Assembly (NCBI RefSeq): GCF_014203115.1
Contig: NZ_JACHIJ010000002.1
Span: 1 to 64,000 of the forward strand
DNA length: 64,000 nt
Source of the DNA: Afipia massiliensis
GTDB taxonomy: Bacteria; Pseudomonadota; Alphaproteobacteria; Rhizobiales; Xanthobacteraceae
Direction: 5' to 3'
Numbering within the stretch: position 1 is the stretch's first letter; each line of letters begins with the position of its first letter. The notes beneath the pieces were generated by a model. It searched no databases, was not told the DNA's origin, and saw only the letters and a list, made by a program, of their open reading frames with translations. This document shows positions 8,933-17,494 of this stretch, piece after piece. Both the position numbers and the translations under genes were made by a program.

Positions 8933-8980
8933 ACTTTAGCTAAAGTCAGGTGATACCCCTTTCATTTGGGTAAAGTTAGG
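8933..8980. promoter_or_regulatory. palindrome plus direct repeat upstream of the second nuclease gene
   Basis: ACTTTAGCTAAAGT at 8933-8946 is a perfect 14-bp palindrome. Its right half recurs 30 bp on: TAAAGTCAGG at 8941 and TAAAGTTAGG at 8971, nine of ten bases alike. Spacing of about three helical turns between repeated half-sites suggests a regulator binding on one face of the DNA. It lies about 150 bp upstream of the nuclease start at 9131, in a 180-200 bp stretch with no gene. Confidence 0.4.
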
Positions 8981-9130
8981 TCGTTCTTCGATGCGGTGAC
9001 CAATCGTATATACGCGGGGAGTGTTGGTTTCCGGCTAGGGTGCCGCGAAGCATGGTCCGAAGAGACCGTATCTTGAGCCTGTTTGGAATCGGAAATACTC
9101 AACGACAACTGCTTTGCAGGGAGCTGCTTA

Positions 9131-10303
9131 GTGACTGATGCGTATACTCAGGGCGGCGATGCTCAAGCGATCCAGCGGGTCGCGCACTCTTTCTATGGCA
9201 GCTTTCGGAATATGTTCGATGTGCACGGGTGGGACGTGCCAGGTAACAAGATGATGATCTCCGCTCCGAGCTTGATCGTCAGCTCCTATGGCAGCATTAA
9301 ACGTTTTGAAGAGCTGCACGAACCCGGTGAGTTGATGTCGCCGATGCAAGCCATCTATTCTGATCCACCGAATGTATGGCTGACGAGCTTCTACGGCTTC
9401 CGGCCCGAAGAATGGGGCCTCCTCGGATTCGCGGACGACAGTCGTCGCCGCGGATTCATCGAAGGGAGCAAGCCCGGAGTCCTTGTCGTGGTCTACGGCG
9501 CGGGTGAAGCGTCTAAGAATGAGCTTCACAAAATTATCGGCGTGCAACAATGCTCGCATCAAACGGGCCATACTAGCAGTTTCATGTCGCCTGCCGCTTG
9601 GAAAGCGAAGGAACTAGACCCAAACCGAAAAGGACGTTGGAACTTTGCTGTGAAGGCAACTCGTGCTTGGCGTGTGACTCCTGAATCTCGAGTGGATGTA
9701 AGGGAATTTGCGCCGCGCGCGACCGCGAGCGGTGCTTGGCAGCATATTGGATCACGCGGCGAACCTCTTACTCGTCAGGAAGCACTAAATGTTCTAAAAC
9801 TTGACCTTCAAGAAGTGCAAGTTTACGGCGAAAATCCGATTTTTGGTTCACAGCCCGGAAGCGCAAAAGAAATCCTCGCTCCGAGCAGGGGTGGCCCTGT
9901 ATCCCAAAGTCCATTTGTTACTCGAGAATCTGAGGGACCCAAGCATCTTTACGTTTTGAGGCTAGTCGGAGACACCAATGCTTTTTTGGGCGAGGAATCC
10001 AACGGCCAAATCGTCGTAAAAGCAGGATTTTCCAGGAGCCCGCAAACTCGTTGCGATGACCATAATAGAGCGCTTCCGAAGTGCGCGTTTCGGTGGGAAA
10101 TTCTTTGGTCAGGACAGTCGGTAGGCTATGAGCCATATCCGTCTTCCGATCATGCGAAGGCTGGTGAGCGAGCGATGCAGCAGGTGCTTTGTACTCCTAA
10201 ACGAGGTTGCTCACTTGGAGGAGAGTTTTTCCTAGCCGAACAAGCTCTCATCGCGGAAGCATGGGACAAGGGCAATTTCGTAGCAAAAAATTACAAGAAC
10301 TAA
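9131..10303 (+). CDS. putative modified-DNA-dependent nuclease: PUA/EVE-like domain plus T5orf172 GIY-YIG domain, 390 aa
   Basis: The C-terminal third (about residues 270-385) matches the T5orf172 branch of GIY-YIG nucleases: LYVLR, then VKAGFSRSPQTRCDDHNRAL with the conserved Lys, Gly, Ser and Arg, then GERAMQQVL with the glutamate, then GGEFFLA. The middle (about 110-195) has the strand pattern of PUA-like domains such as EVE or ASCH: GVLVVVYGAG, KIIGVQQCS and WNFAVKATRAWRV. Such domains read modified bases in several type IV restriction enzymes, so the fusion could cut modified phage DNA; the middle-domain call is a pattern judgement only. I chose the GTG at 9131 because AGGGAG lies seven bases upstream; a TTG at 9083 lacks one. 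It lies alone between the orphan gene and the tRNA. Confidence 0.6.
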   Translation: MTDAYTQGGDAQAIQRVAHSFYGSFRNMFDVHGWDVPGNKMMISAPSLIVSSYGSIKRFEELHEPGELMSPMQAIYSDPPNVWLTSFYGFRPEEWGLLGFADDSRRRGFIEGSKPGVLVVVYGAGEASKNELHKIIGVQQCSHQTGHTSSFMSPAAWKAKELDPNRKGRWNFAVKATRAWRVTPESRVDVREFAPRATASGAWQHIGSRGEPLTRQEALNVLKLDLQEVQVYGENPIFGSQPGSAKEILAPSRGGPVSQSPFVTRESEGPKHLYVLRLVGDTNAFLGEESNGQIVVKAGFSRSPQTRCDDHNRALPKCAFRWEILWSGQSVGYEPYPSSDHAKAGERAMQQVLCTPKRGCSLGGEFFLAEQALIAEAWDKGNFVAKNYKN

Positions 10304-10731
10304 CTTGCTCGCCTAACAGGCAGATCAAATCGTTCGCGTTCTGGCCGGCATCGCGGTGCCACCGACGACAAATTGCAAACTGCCCCGACCCGGCGTCCCA
10401 ATGCCGACCTGACCGAAGTCCACCTGAAGCGATTCGACCGGCGGGAGGCTACGCATCGAGGGCGGAAGGCTTCGCGCTAGGTTTTGCCTCCGAAAAATGA
10501 ACGCTGCCTTTTGGACCACTTTTTCAGGATTGCAGGGGCTGCGATGGGGCCAAATAGAAGTAGGTCCCATGGCCATGCCGTTGCGCACGAAGACAATGAC
10601 GAAGCCACTGAGATTTACGACGAAGACGCAGGCGAAGTGGAAGTGCCCGACGATAATGTGGGCTGCAATGAGGGGTGTAAAATTTTAGAGTCGGAATAGT
10701 TGAATCATTGCAATGGCATGAGGGGCGTCCG
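10304..10731. other. 428 bp without a convincing gene, island end
   Basis: Between the last nuclease gene and tRNA-Ser there are only short overlapping frames on both strands (the longest about 90 codons) with no recognisable domain or clear ribosome-binding site. The GC content is higher in the first half. It may hold the attachment-site arm of the island or a decayed gene. Confidence 0.4.
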
Positions 10732-10821
10732 TGGCGGAAGGGGTGGGATTCGAACCCACGGTGCCCTTGCAGGCACGCCGGTTTTCAAGACCGGTGCCTT
10801 AAACCACTCGGCCACCCTTCC
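10732..10821 (-). tRNA. tRNA-Ser (UGA anticodon)
   Basis: Read on the minus strand, the gene begins GGAAGGGTGGCCGAGTGG, has a class II long variable arm, the anticodon loop CTTGAAA giving UGA, the T-loop GGTTCGAATCC and an encoded CCA end at 10732-10734. The acceptor stem pairs GGAAGGG with CCCTTCC. Its 3' end points at the accessory island, the usual side for integration of mobile islands. Confidence 0.95.
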
Positions 10822-10934
10822 TGCGCTTTGGAAACCAAGCACTTAGCAAAGCGAACGGGGTAGCGAAAGAGGCGATTGCCTCCAAAACCGCTGCCCTGAT
10901 GACCATTCAGCCTTGTCGCTGACCCGACCGCAAA

Positions 10935-10962
10935 CAAAGCCCGGCACGATGGCCGGGCTTTG
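10935..10962 (-). terminator. rho-independent terminator of the outer-membrane protein gene
   Basis: A perfect 11-bp stem (CAAAGCCCGGC and its complement) with a six-base loop lies 25 bp beyond the stop codon of the porin-like gene; on the minus strand it runs into TTTGTTTG. The stem-loop and its position fit an intrinsic terminator. Confidence 0.8.
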
Positions 10963-10986
10963 ATCTCAAAACCGGAGTGGCGAAGA

Positions 10987-11730
10987 TTAGTACTTCGCGA
11001 CCACCGGGCTACCCCAGTTGAAGCGGTAGTTCAGGCCGACCTTCACGGTGTGGATATCGGTCTCATAGGACACGCCGGTCGCGGGTGTGAATGTCAGTGG
11101 CGATAACACGTCGGTGCGGTCGAAGTTGTAGTACTGGTACTCGACCTTTGCCGACCAGGACGGAGCGAACATGTACTCCAAGCCGCCGCCGACAGTGTAG
11201 CCGGTCTGCTCGCGGCTCAGGGTGAACGGCTGGGCGACGCCCGCCAAGCTGACGCTGACGCCGTTGTCGTCACGGAACGCGACACCGCCCTTGGCGTAGA
11301 TCAGGCCCGGACCCCAAGTGTAGCCGAGGCGGCCGGTGACCGAAGCGAGCCATTCGGTACGATCGGTGAGCGAAATCGCACCAACCGTGAACGAGCGGTC
11401 GTTGCTGGCGAGGGCGGAGATTTGTCCTTCGATACCGATCAGCCAGTTCGGCGCGAACTGGTAGTCAGCGCCGATCTGTCCGCCGCCGAGGAACACAGCG
11501 TCGCTGTTATTGCTGGTGAATGCCGGTGCAGGGCCGGGAGCGCCGGTGAAAACGCCGTCGCGGTCATCGCCAAAACCTGCGCCGATGTGCGCGCCGACGT
11601 AGAATCCGGTCCAGTTGTAGACTGGCGCGACATAGACAGGAGCCTTCGTGTAGGGGCGGCTCATGTCAGCGGCGGATGCGGAGGCGATGGCTGCGCCGAG
11701 AATTGTCGTGGCGAGGAGGAGCTTTTTCAT
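10987..11730 (-). CDS. Omp31/Omp25-type outer membrane beta-barrel protein, 247 aa
   Basis: A signal peptide MKKLLLATTILGAAIASASAA ends in a classic AxA site at residue 20-21. The mature protein opens with the motif NWTGFYVGAHIGAGFG typical of the rhizobial/Brucella Omp25-Omp31 family, then alternates hydrophobic strands (LIGIEGQISAL, RLGYTWGPGLIYAKGGVAF, VGGGLEYMFAPSWSAKVEYQY) and ends with VGLNYRFNWG, close to the C-terminal barrel signature. Eight strands are expected. It is a single gene, with a strong terminator downstream, and should sit in the outer membrane as an abundant structural barrel or small pore. Confidence 0.9.
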   Translation of the reverse strand: MKKLLLATTILGAAIASASAADMSRPYTKAPVYVAPVYNWTGFYVGAHIGAGFGDDRDGVFTGAPGPAPAFTSNNSDAVFLGGGQIGADYQFAPNWLIGIEGQISALASNDRSFTVGAISLTDRTEWLASVTGRLGYTWGPGLIYAKGGVAFRDDNGVSVSLAGVAQPFTLSREQTGYTVGGGLEYMFAPSWSAKVEYQYYNFDRTDVLSPLTFTPATGVSYETDIHTVKVGLNYRFNWGSPVVAKY

Positions 11731-11861
11731 ATCAAAATGTCCTGCGTTCGAAACAATTCAATTCCATCGTTTGTAATCTAGAATCACCGCTCCACCTGTC
11801 ACGCCCCGGCAACACCGGCGGCAAAAAAAGTGCGCCTGCCGAACGGTCCCTCTCTGGCCGG

Positions 11862-12179
11862 TCAGGAACGGCTGATGGCCACAATCCACTTCACGATCAA
11901 CAGGATGAGGGCCGAGACGACGAGCGGCAGCAGGAATGTGCTCGCGACGCTGGCGAGAATGATCTGGTCCTTTCCGTCGCTGCCGTCCGACCAGAAGAAC
12001 GCAGGCAGGTAGCGCGACACGTCACCGCTGACGAGGTTGTAGAGGGGTCGAAACAGCAATCCGGCCCGCGCCAGGATCAGCAGATAGTTCCACCATCGCC
12101 GCACGGCCCGACGGATCAGAACAACCGCTGCGGCGATCAGAAACGCGCCGATAAGCAGGACCGAAAACCAGCCGTTCAT
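11862..12179 (-). CDS. small membrane protein, 105 aa
   Basis: Two hydrophobic segments are clear: FSVLLIGAFLIAAAVVLI at the N-terminus and FLLPLVVSALILLIVKWIV near the C-terminus, with a positively charged stretch RRAVRRWW after the first, suggesting an inner-membrane protein with both helices crossing. I start at the ATG at 12179 because the longer reading frame upstream is Arg/Pro-rich and overlaps the promoter side of the divergent rlpA gene. No family is recognised. Confidence 0.6.
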   Translation of the reverse strand: MNGWFSVLLIGAFLIAAAVVLIRRAVRRWWNYLLILARAGLLFRPLYNLVSGDVSRYLPAFFWSDGSDGKDQIILASVASTFLLPLVVSALILLIVKWIVAISRS

Positions 12180-12411
12180 GTTGGATCTCAGACGCTTCCA
12201 CCGCCCCAAGGTGGTCGAGGGGCGCGAAGATCGCCTGCGCAACGGGTGACGGTAAGCGCCAGGAAAATCAATCTCTGGTTTACCACCTCGCGTATCTCGC
12301 CGTTCCGGGCATGGAAGCAATAGGTTAAGGTAATCGCCGTATGAAGTGCGAGCGTCCGGCCTGGCGATGCCCGGTAGGCAAGACGGCGCAAAAAGTGCTA
12401 TTTGGGGTTCT

Positions 12412-13335
12412 ATGGGGATTAGCGTCAGGGAATCAGGCAAGGCGGGCCTGCGTGTCGCAGCGGCCGGAGCCGCGTGCCTGCTGGTCGCCAATTGCGGCGC
12501 GTCCAACAAACTCTCCAGTCGTGTTGATCCGAAATACGGCGTGTCCAGCAGCCCCCGGGTGGTCGATTTCGGCGAAGCCGTTCCCAAGGGCGGCGGCACC
12601 TATCGCGTCGGCAAACCCTACGTCGTTGCCGGTAAAACTTATGTGCCGGAAGAAGATCCGAACTATCGCGCCGAAGGCATGGCCTCCTGGTACGGCGATG
12701 CTTTCCACGGCCGCCTGACGGCCAACGGCGAGGTGTTCGACATGACGTCGCTCACTGCAGCCCACCCAACGCTGCCGCTCCCGAGCTACGCGCGCGTCAC
12801 CAATGTAGCCAACGGCAAATCGGTAATCGTGCGCGTCAACGACCGTGGTCCTTACCACGGCAATCGTTTGATCGACGTCTCAAATACGGCGGCCAAGCTT
12901 TTGGAATTCCGTGAGAATGGCGTTGGGCGCGTTCGTGTCGAATATGTCGGGCGCGCGCCGCTGGAGGGATCGGACGACCGCCAGTTGATGGCGACGCTGC
13001 GAACGGGGCAACCGGCCCCGGCGCCTTCAACTGTCAGGGTCGCCTCCGCAAACGCCTTCATCCCTGAGGTTCCGGCGACACGCGGTGTCGTACGGGGCGA
13101 TATCCCGCTGCCGGCGGGGCGTCCCTATACGCTTGGCCATACCAAGGAAGATTTTGCGGCAGCCGGCGCGTCGGAAGTCTCGGCATCACGCGCCGCGCGG
13201 CCGGGCGGACGGCGTTTCGAACGCAGCATTCAGGCTGACGCTGAGGGGGAGGAGACCTCTCAGCCTGTCGCTTCCTTTGTGGCAGCTCCGCGCACCAGCA
13301 ACAACAACCTGATGTCGGGTCGCGGTCTCTACTGA
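12412..13335 (+). CDS. rlpA: septal ring lytic transglycosylase RlpA-like lipoprotein, 307 aa
   Basis: A signal peptide ends in a lipobox (LLVANCGAS), so the protein should be lipid-anchored. The core is the double-psi beta-barrel of RlpA: GMASWYGDAFHGRLTANGEVFDMT, then HPTLPLPSYARVTN, VNDRGPYHGNRLIDVS and AAKLLEF. The catalytic Asp and the DRGPY motif are present. RlpA cleaves naked (stem-peptide-free) glycan strands and acts at the division septum in Pseudomonas. The usual SPOR domain is not evident in the Pro/Ala-rich C-terminal 110 residues. I start at the ATG at 12412, which leaves a normal-length signal peptide. A murein-acting dac gene lies about 1.1 kb downstream. Confidence 0.85.
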   Translation: MGISVRESGKAGLRVAAAGAACLLVANCGASNKLSSRVDPKYGVSSSPRVVDFGEAVPKGGGTYRVGKPYVVAGKTYVPEEDPNYRAEGMASWYGDAFHGRLTANGEVFDMTSLTAAHPTLPLPSYARVTNVANGKSVIVRVNDRGPYHGNRLIDVSNTAAKLLEFRENGVGRVRVEYVGRAPLEGSDDRQLMATLRTGQPAPAPSTVRVASANAFIPEVPATRGVVRGDIPLPAGRPYTLGHTKEDFAAAGASEVSASRAARPGGRRFERSIQADAEGEETSQPVASFVAAPRTSNNNLMSGRGLY

Positions 13336-13355
13336 GACCAGTCGCTGTCGACAGG

Positions 13356-14294
13356 CTAATCCCGTACGCCGTTCAGGAATTCCACCAGCGCCGCGTTGAC
13401 CTCGTCGGGGCGCTCCTGCTGAATCCAGTGACCGGCACCTTCGATCAGCAATTTTCGTCGCAGGTTAGGCAGCACACGATCCATCTCGGTAACCCGCTTT
13501 CCACCGATGATACCAGTGACCACGGAATCGTTTGCACCGGCGATGAAGATTGACGGCTGATAGATCTTTGCGCGATGCCACGGAGCGGTCAGATCCCAGT
13601 TCCGGTCGATGTTGCGATACCAGTTAAGGCCGCCTCGAAACCCGGTGCGTGAATAGGTTTCAACGACGTGTGCCAGATCCTGCTCGCTCACCCAGGCTGG
13701 GCGGGGTCGCGCCTTTGCAGGATCGCCCAGAAAACCCTGTCCGTCTTTCAGGAACAGGGACGAGGCGACGCCGAAGGTGACCGCACGCATCGTGAAATCG
13801 ACGTCGCGTTCGAACTCGGCTTCCGCCACACCCGGCTTCTGGAAATATTGCCAGTAGAAGTTGTTGACCCCGCTCTTTGCCAGGGTCTCCAGCGGCCGCT
13901 CGCGCCCTCGCCATGGCGGCGGGACGCTCAGGCCGCCGACGGCGGTGAATATATCGGGCCTGAACAGGGCGGCATGCCATGCGACCGGCGCGCCCCAATC
14001 GTGGCCGATGATGATCGCCTTGGTTTCACCTAGCGCTGCGACCAACGAGACCATGTCGCCGACCAGATCGAAAATGGAATAGGCCTCGACGCCCAGAGGT
14101 GCCGAGGTCCGGCCGAACCCGCGCATGTCGGGAGCGACGACATGGAAACCGGCCGCCGCGATGGCGGGGAGTTGGTGCCGCCATGAATGGGACAGTTCGG
14201 GCCAGCCGTGGCAGAGCAGCACGAGCGGTCCGGAGCCCTGTTCGGTCACAAAAATCTCGATCCCGTTGGCTGAGATCATCCGCGATGACGACAT
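13356..14294 (-). CDS. alpha/beta hydrolase, epoxide-hydrolase-like, 312 aa
   Basis: The order of motifs is that of soluble epoxide hydrolases: the HGWPELSHSWRHQL oxyanion-hole segment, the nucleophile elbow GHDWGAPVAWH with aspartate as nucleophile, a cap region with FWYWQYFQ-like aromatic residues, and the general-base histidine in GAGHWIQQERP. The enzyme would open epoxides by adding water in the cytoplasm; substrate unknown. Haloalkane dehalogenases share the fold but normally differ at the oxyanion hole. ATG at 14294 has AGAGG upstream. The gene is convergent with rlpA with only 20 bp between. Confidence 0.82.
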   Translation of the reverse strand: MSSSRMISANGIEIFVTEQGSGPLVLLCHGWPELSHSWRHQLPAIAAAGFHVVAPDMRGFGRTSAPLGVEAYSIFDLVGDMVSLVAALGETKAIIIGHDWGAPVAWHAALFRPDIFTAVGGLSVPPPWRGRERPLETLAKSGVNNFYWQYFQKPGVAEAEFERDVDFTMRAVTFGVASSLFLKDGQGFLGDPAKARPRPAWVSEQDLAHVVETYSRTGFRGGLNWYRNIDRNWDLTAPWHRAKIYQPSIFIAGANDSVVTGIIGGKRVTEMDRVLPNLRRKLLIEGAGHWIQQERPDEVNAALVEFLNGVRD

Positions 14295-14407
14295 CGATTT
14301 TCTGCCTCTTTTCAGGATTTTGACAGCTGCAGGCACGCCGTGACGGCTCGCCACACGTTGTTTGGTACCAGCCCAACTGTTACAACGCGATCCTCAGGAA
14401 TCTCGAC

Positions 14408-15658
14408 ATGGCAGCCATTCTCATAGCATCCCGGATTCGCGGACGTCGGACTGGGCGGTTCTGGCCGCTCGTCGCCGTTGTGCTGACGGCCGGCGTGGCG
14501 CTAAGCGGCATGGCCTATGCCGCCAACAACAGCGTGCAGGGCGCCAAGAAAGAGGATGGATACGAGATCGATGCGCCGACCGCGATCCTGATCGAGGCAA
14601 AATCCGGCAGCATCCTGTTCGAGAAGAACGCTGACGAATTACGCGCGCCGTCCAGCATGATGAAGCTGATGACGGCCGAGGTGGTCTTCAACGCGCTCAA
14701 GAAGGGCGAGATCAAGCCCACCGATGAATTCAGGATCAGCGAGAACACCTGGCGCAAGGGCGGCGCGCCGTCCGGTGGCTCAACCATGTTCGCGGCGATC
14801 AACAGCCGTGTCAGCGTCGATGATTTGCTCCGTGGCGCCGTGATCCAGAGCGGCAACGATTCCTGCATGGCGCTGGCCGAGGGACTGTCGAACACCGAAG
14901 CCGCCTTCGCCGAGCGAATGACCAAACGCGCGCGCGAACTTGGGCTGACGAAATCGACCTTTGGGAATTCGAGCGGCTTGCCGGACCCCGGCAACAAGAT
15001 GACCGTGCGCGAACTTGCAATGCTCGCGCGCCACATCGTTCTGACCTATCCGGATCAGTACAAGCTGTTCGGCGAGCGCGAATTCACCTGGAACAAAATC
15101 CGTCAGCAGAACCGCAACCCGCTGCTGACGATGCTCGAAGGTGCCGATGGTATGAAGACCGGCCATACCAAGGAGGGCGGGTATGGCATGGTCGGCTCCG
15201 CCGTGCAGAACGGCCTGCGGTTGATCGTGGTCGTCAACGGCCTGACGGATCCGGACGATCGTGCGACAGAAGCCAAAAAACTGCTCGAATGGGGTTTCCG
15301 CAATTTTGAGGCGCGGACACTGTTCGCTGCGAACCAAGCTGTCGGTTTCGCGCGCGTGTTTGGCGGCGAGAGCCGTTCGGTCAAGCTTGCAAGCCCCGAA
15401 CCTATCAAGGTCATGGTGCAGCGAAACGGAACCGACAAGCTGGTGGCGCGCATCGTTTACACCGGCCCGGTGCGTGCGCCGGTCGAGCCCGGCCAGCGGA
15501 TCGGCGTGTTGAAAGTCTGGCGCGGCAGCAACATCGCGATGGAGTCTCCGCTTGTTGCCGCAGAACCGGTCGCGACAGGTTCAACCACCCGCCGCGCGAT
15601 GGACGGCGCCAGCGAACTGGTCATCGGCCTGTTCCGCGCCGGCGCGGAGAAACTGTAG
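14408..15658 (+). CDS. dacF: D-alanyl-D-alanine carboxypeptidase (peptidase S11, DacF/DacC type), 416 aa
   Basis: After an N-terminal signal anchor (residues 15-38) come the three penicillin-binding motifs: SSMMKLMT (SxxK), SGNDSC (SxN) and KTGHTKEGGYG (KTG). The C-terminal region resembles the PBP5 beta-rich domain. It trims the terminal D-Ala from peptidoglycan stem peptides in the periplasm and so limits cross-linking. Length is normal. Its stop is one base before tmk, so it heads the dac-tmk-holB run; this order is common in Rhizobiales. Confidence 0.92.
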   Translation: MAAILIASRIRGRRTGRFWPLVAVVLTAGVALSGMAYAANNSVQGAKKEDGYEIDAPTAILIEAKSGSILFEKNADELRAPSSMMKLMTAEVVFNALKKGEIKPTDEFRISENTWRKGGAPSGGSTMFAAINSRVSVDDLLRGAVIQSGNDSCMALAEGLSNTEAAFAERMTKRARELGLTKSTFGNSSGLPDPGNKMTVRELAMLARHIVLTYPDQYKLFGEREFTWNKIRQQNRNPLLTMLEGADGMKTGHTKEGGYGMVGSAVQNGLRLIVVVNGLTDPDDRATEAKKLLEWGFRNFEARTLFAANQAVGFARVFGGESRSVKLASPEPIKVMVQRNGTDKLVARIVYTGPVRAPVEPGQRIGVLKVWRGSNIAMESPLVAAEPVATGSTTRRAMDGASELVIGLFRAGAEKL

Positions 15659-15659
15659 T

Positions 15660-16352
15660 ATGGCTGACACCGTTAAACCGAAACAGCCGCCGCGCGGGCG
15701 CTTCATTACCTTTGAAGGCGGTGAGGGCTCCGGCAAATCAACGCAGATCCAGCTGCTGGCGGATCGCCTCAACGCCGCCAAGCTGCGGACGATTACGACG
15801 CGCGAGCCCGGCGGATCGGCGGGCGCGGAAATCATCCGGCATCTGTTGCTCTCCGGCATGGCCAAGGCGTTCGGTCCCGAAACGGAATCCCTGCTGTTCG
15901 CCGCTGCGCGCGACGACCACGTCAGTCAGGTGATCGAACCGGCGCTGGCGCAGGGAACGTGGGTGCTGTGCGACCGCTTCACGGATTCCACGCGGGTCTA
16001 TCAGGGCGAATTGGGCAAGGTCGATCCGAAATTGATCCGGGCAATGGAGCGCGTCACCATCGGCAATCTCAAACCTGATCTCACGATCATTCTGGACGTG
16101 CCCGTCGCAATCGGCATGGAGCGCGCGCTGAAGCGGCGCGGGACGGCTGTGCCGGATCGGTTCGAAGGCGAGGGCGTGAGCTTTCACGAGAAGCTGCGCG
16201 ATGCCTATCGCAAGATCGCCGAAGGCGATCCGCAGCGTTGTGCGCTGGTGGATGCCAATGCCGATCCCAAGACCGTCGCCGAGCGGGTCTGGAAAGCTTT
16301 GCGCGACCATCTGTTCACGGTGGCCACGGTTCGCGAGACCACCAAGGCATGA
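15660..16352 (+). CDS. tmk: thymidylate kinase, 230 aa
   Basis: The P-loop FEGGEGSGKST near residue 22, the DRFTDSTRVYQG motif that replaces the usual DRY, and a lid region RRGTAVPDRFE identify dTMP kinase, which phosphorylates dTMP to dTDP for DNA synthesis. The start ATG is placed one base after the dac stop. It overlaps holB by four bases (ATGA), so translation is coupled. The N-terminal 18 residues before the beta-1 strand are rather longer than in E. coli. Confidence 0.95.
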   Translation: MADTVKPKQPPRGRFITFEGGEGSGKSTQIQLLADRLNAAKLRTITTREPGGSAGAEIIRHLLLSGMAKAFGPETESLLFAAARDDHVSQVIEPALAQGTWVLCDRFTDSTRVYQGELGKVDPKLIRAMERVTIGNLKPDLTIILDVPVAIGMERALKRRGTAVPDRFEGEGVSFHEKLRDAYRKIAEGDPQRCALVDANADPKTVAERVWKALRDHLFTVATVRETTKA

Positions 16353-17410
16353 GCGCGAAGTCATCCGAACCAGAGACTGCCGTTCCCGCGCCGCGTGAAA
16401 CAACCGCGCTGTTCGGTCATCGTGACGCCGAGCAGACGTTGCTGACGGCCTATCGCAGCGGACGTATTCCGCACGCGTGGTTGATCGGCGGTGCGCAAGG
16501 CATCGGCAAGGCGACGCTAGCGTATCGCATGGCGCGGTTTGTGCTGGCCCATTCCGATCCTGCGGCACAAGCCGTTCAGAGTGCTGACAACCTCTATGTC
16601 GATCAGGATCATCCTGTGGCGCGACAGGTCGCCAACGGAAGTCACGGCGGGTTGCTGACGCTGGAGCGCACCGCCAACGAGAAGGGCACTATGCGCACCG
16701 TCATCACGGTAGACGAGTCGCGCGAAACCATCGGATTTTTCGGTTCGACTGCGGCATCTGTTGGCGGCTGGCGCGTCTGCGTGGTCGACATTGTCGATGA
16801 ACTCAACGCCAACGCCTCCAACGCATTGCTCAAGATTCTCGAAGAACCCCCGGCACGTTCGCTGTTCCTGCTGATCAGTCACGCGCCGGCGCGTGTGCTG
16901 GCCACCATCCAGTCGCGGTGCCGGAAACTGTCGTTGCGGCCGCTGGAAACCGACGAGGTCGTTCAGGCTGCGGCTGAAGCAGGCGGGTTAACTCGCCGCG
17001 ATCCCGCGCTGGGCGAGGCGGCGGATGCTGCGGAGGGAAGCGTTGCCCGCGCGCTAACGCTGCTCGGAGGGCAATCGCTCGGGCTTCACCAGCGCACGCT
17101 CGAACTCCTCAACCGACTACCGCAGCTCGATCAGCGCGCACTTCATGCTCTCGGCGATGCGCTTCCGCTCAACGACCGTGTTGGATTGAAAGCGTTTGTC
17201 GACACCATCGACCGCTGGCTGACGGGGCACCTTCATGCGCCGGATGCTGGCGCAAATCTGCCGCGCCTTGCACGGCTTGCCGAGGTATGGGAAAAGATCA
17301 ACAGTGCCGCGCGCGACACGGAAAGCTTCAATCTGGAGCGGAAACCGTTGGTTTTCTCAGTATTTGGCATGCTCGCCGAAGCCACCGCGGCCCGCTCGCA
17401 GGCTCGCTAA
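16349..17410 (+). CDS. holB: DNA polymerase III delta-prime subunit, 353 aa
   Basis: The AAA+ fold shows in HAWLIGGAQGIGKATLAYRMARF (modified Walker A), VVDIVDELNANASNALLKILEEPPARSLFLLISH (Walker B region and the SRC-type segment that follows, TIQSRCRKL). This is the clamp-loader delta-prime signature. The zinc-binding cysteines of the E. coli protein are missing, as I recall is usual in this bacterial group. It overlaps tmk by four bases. Confidence 0.92.
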   Translation: MSAKSSEPETAVPAPRETTALFGHRDAEQTLLTAYRSGRIPHAWLIGGAQGIGKATLAYRMARFVLAHSDPAAQAVQSADNLYVDQDHPVARQVANGSHGGLLTLERTANEKGTMRTVITVDESRETIGFFGSTAASVGGWRVCVVDIVDELNANASNALLKILEEPPARSLFLLISHAPARVLATIQSRCRKLSLRPLETDEVVQAAAEAGGLTRRDPALGEAADAAEGSVARALTLLGGQSLGLHQRTLELLNRLPQLDQRALHALGDALPLNDRVGLKAFVDTIDRWLTGHLHAPDAGANLPRLARLAEVWEKINSAARDTESFNLERKPLVFSVFGMLAEATAARSQAR

Positions 17411-17494
17411 CTGGACAATCGCAGCGGTTTCGCAGCACCCCCGTTTGAGTGATCGCGCGCACGTCGGCGCCGTTTGAAATTCTAAGGAAGCGTA

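Noticed and set aside
8422-8934. 170-codon minus-strand frame
   Set aside because: Competes with the plus-strand orphan gene; the plus strand fits the operon direction better, though the choice is open.
10325-10699. Several short frames before the tRNA
   Set aside because: They overlap each other on both strands, lack domains and ribosome-binding sites.
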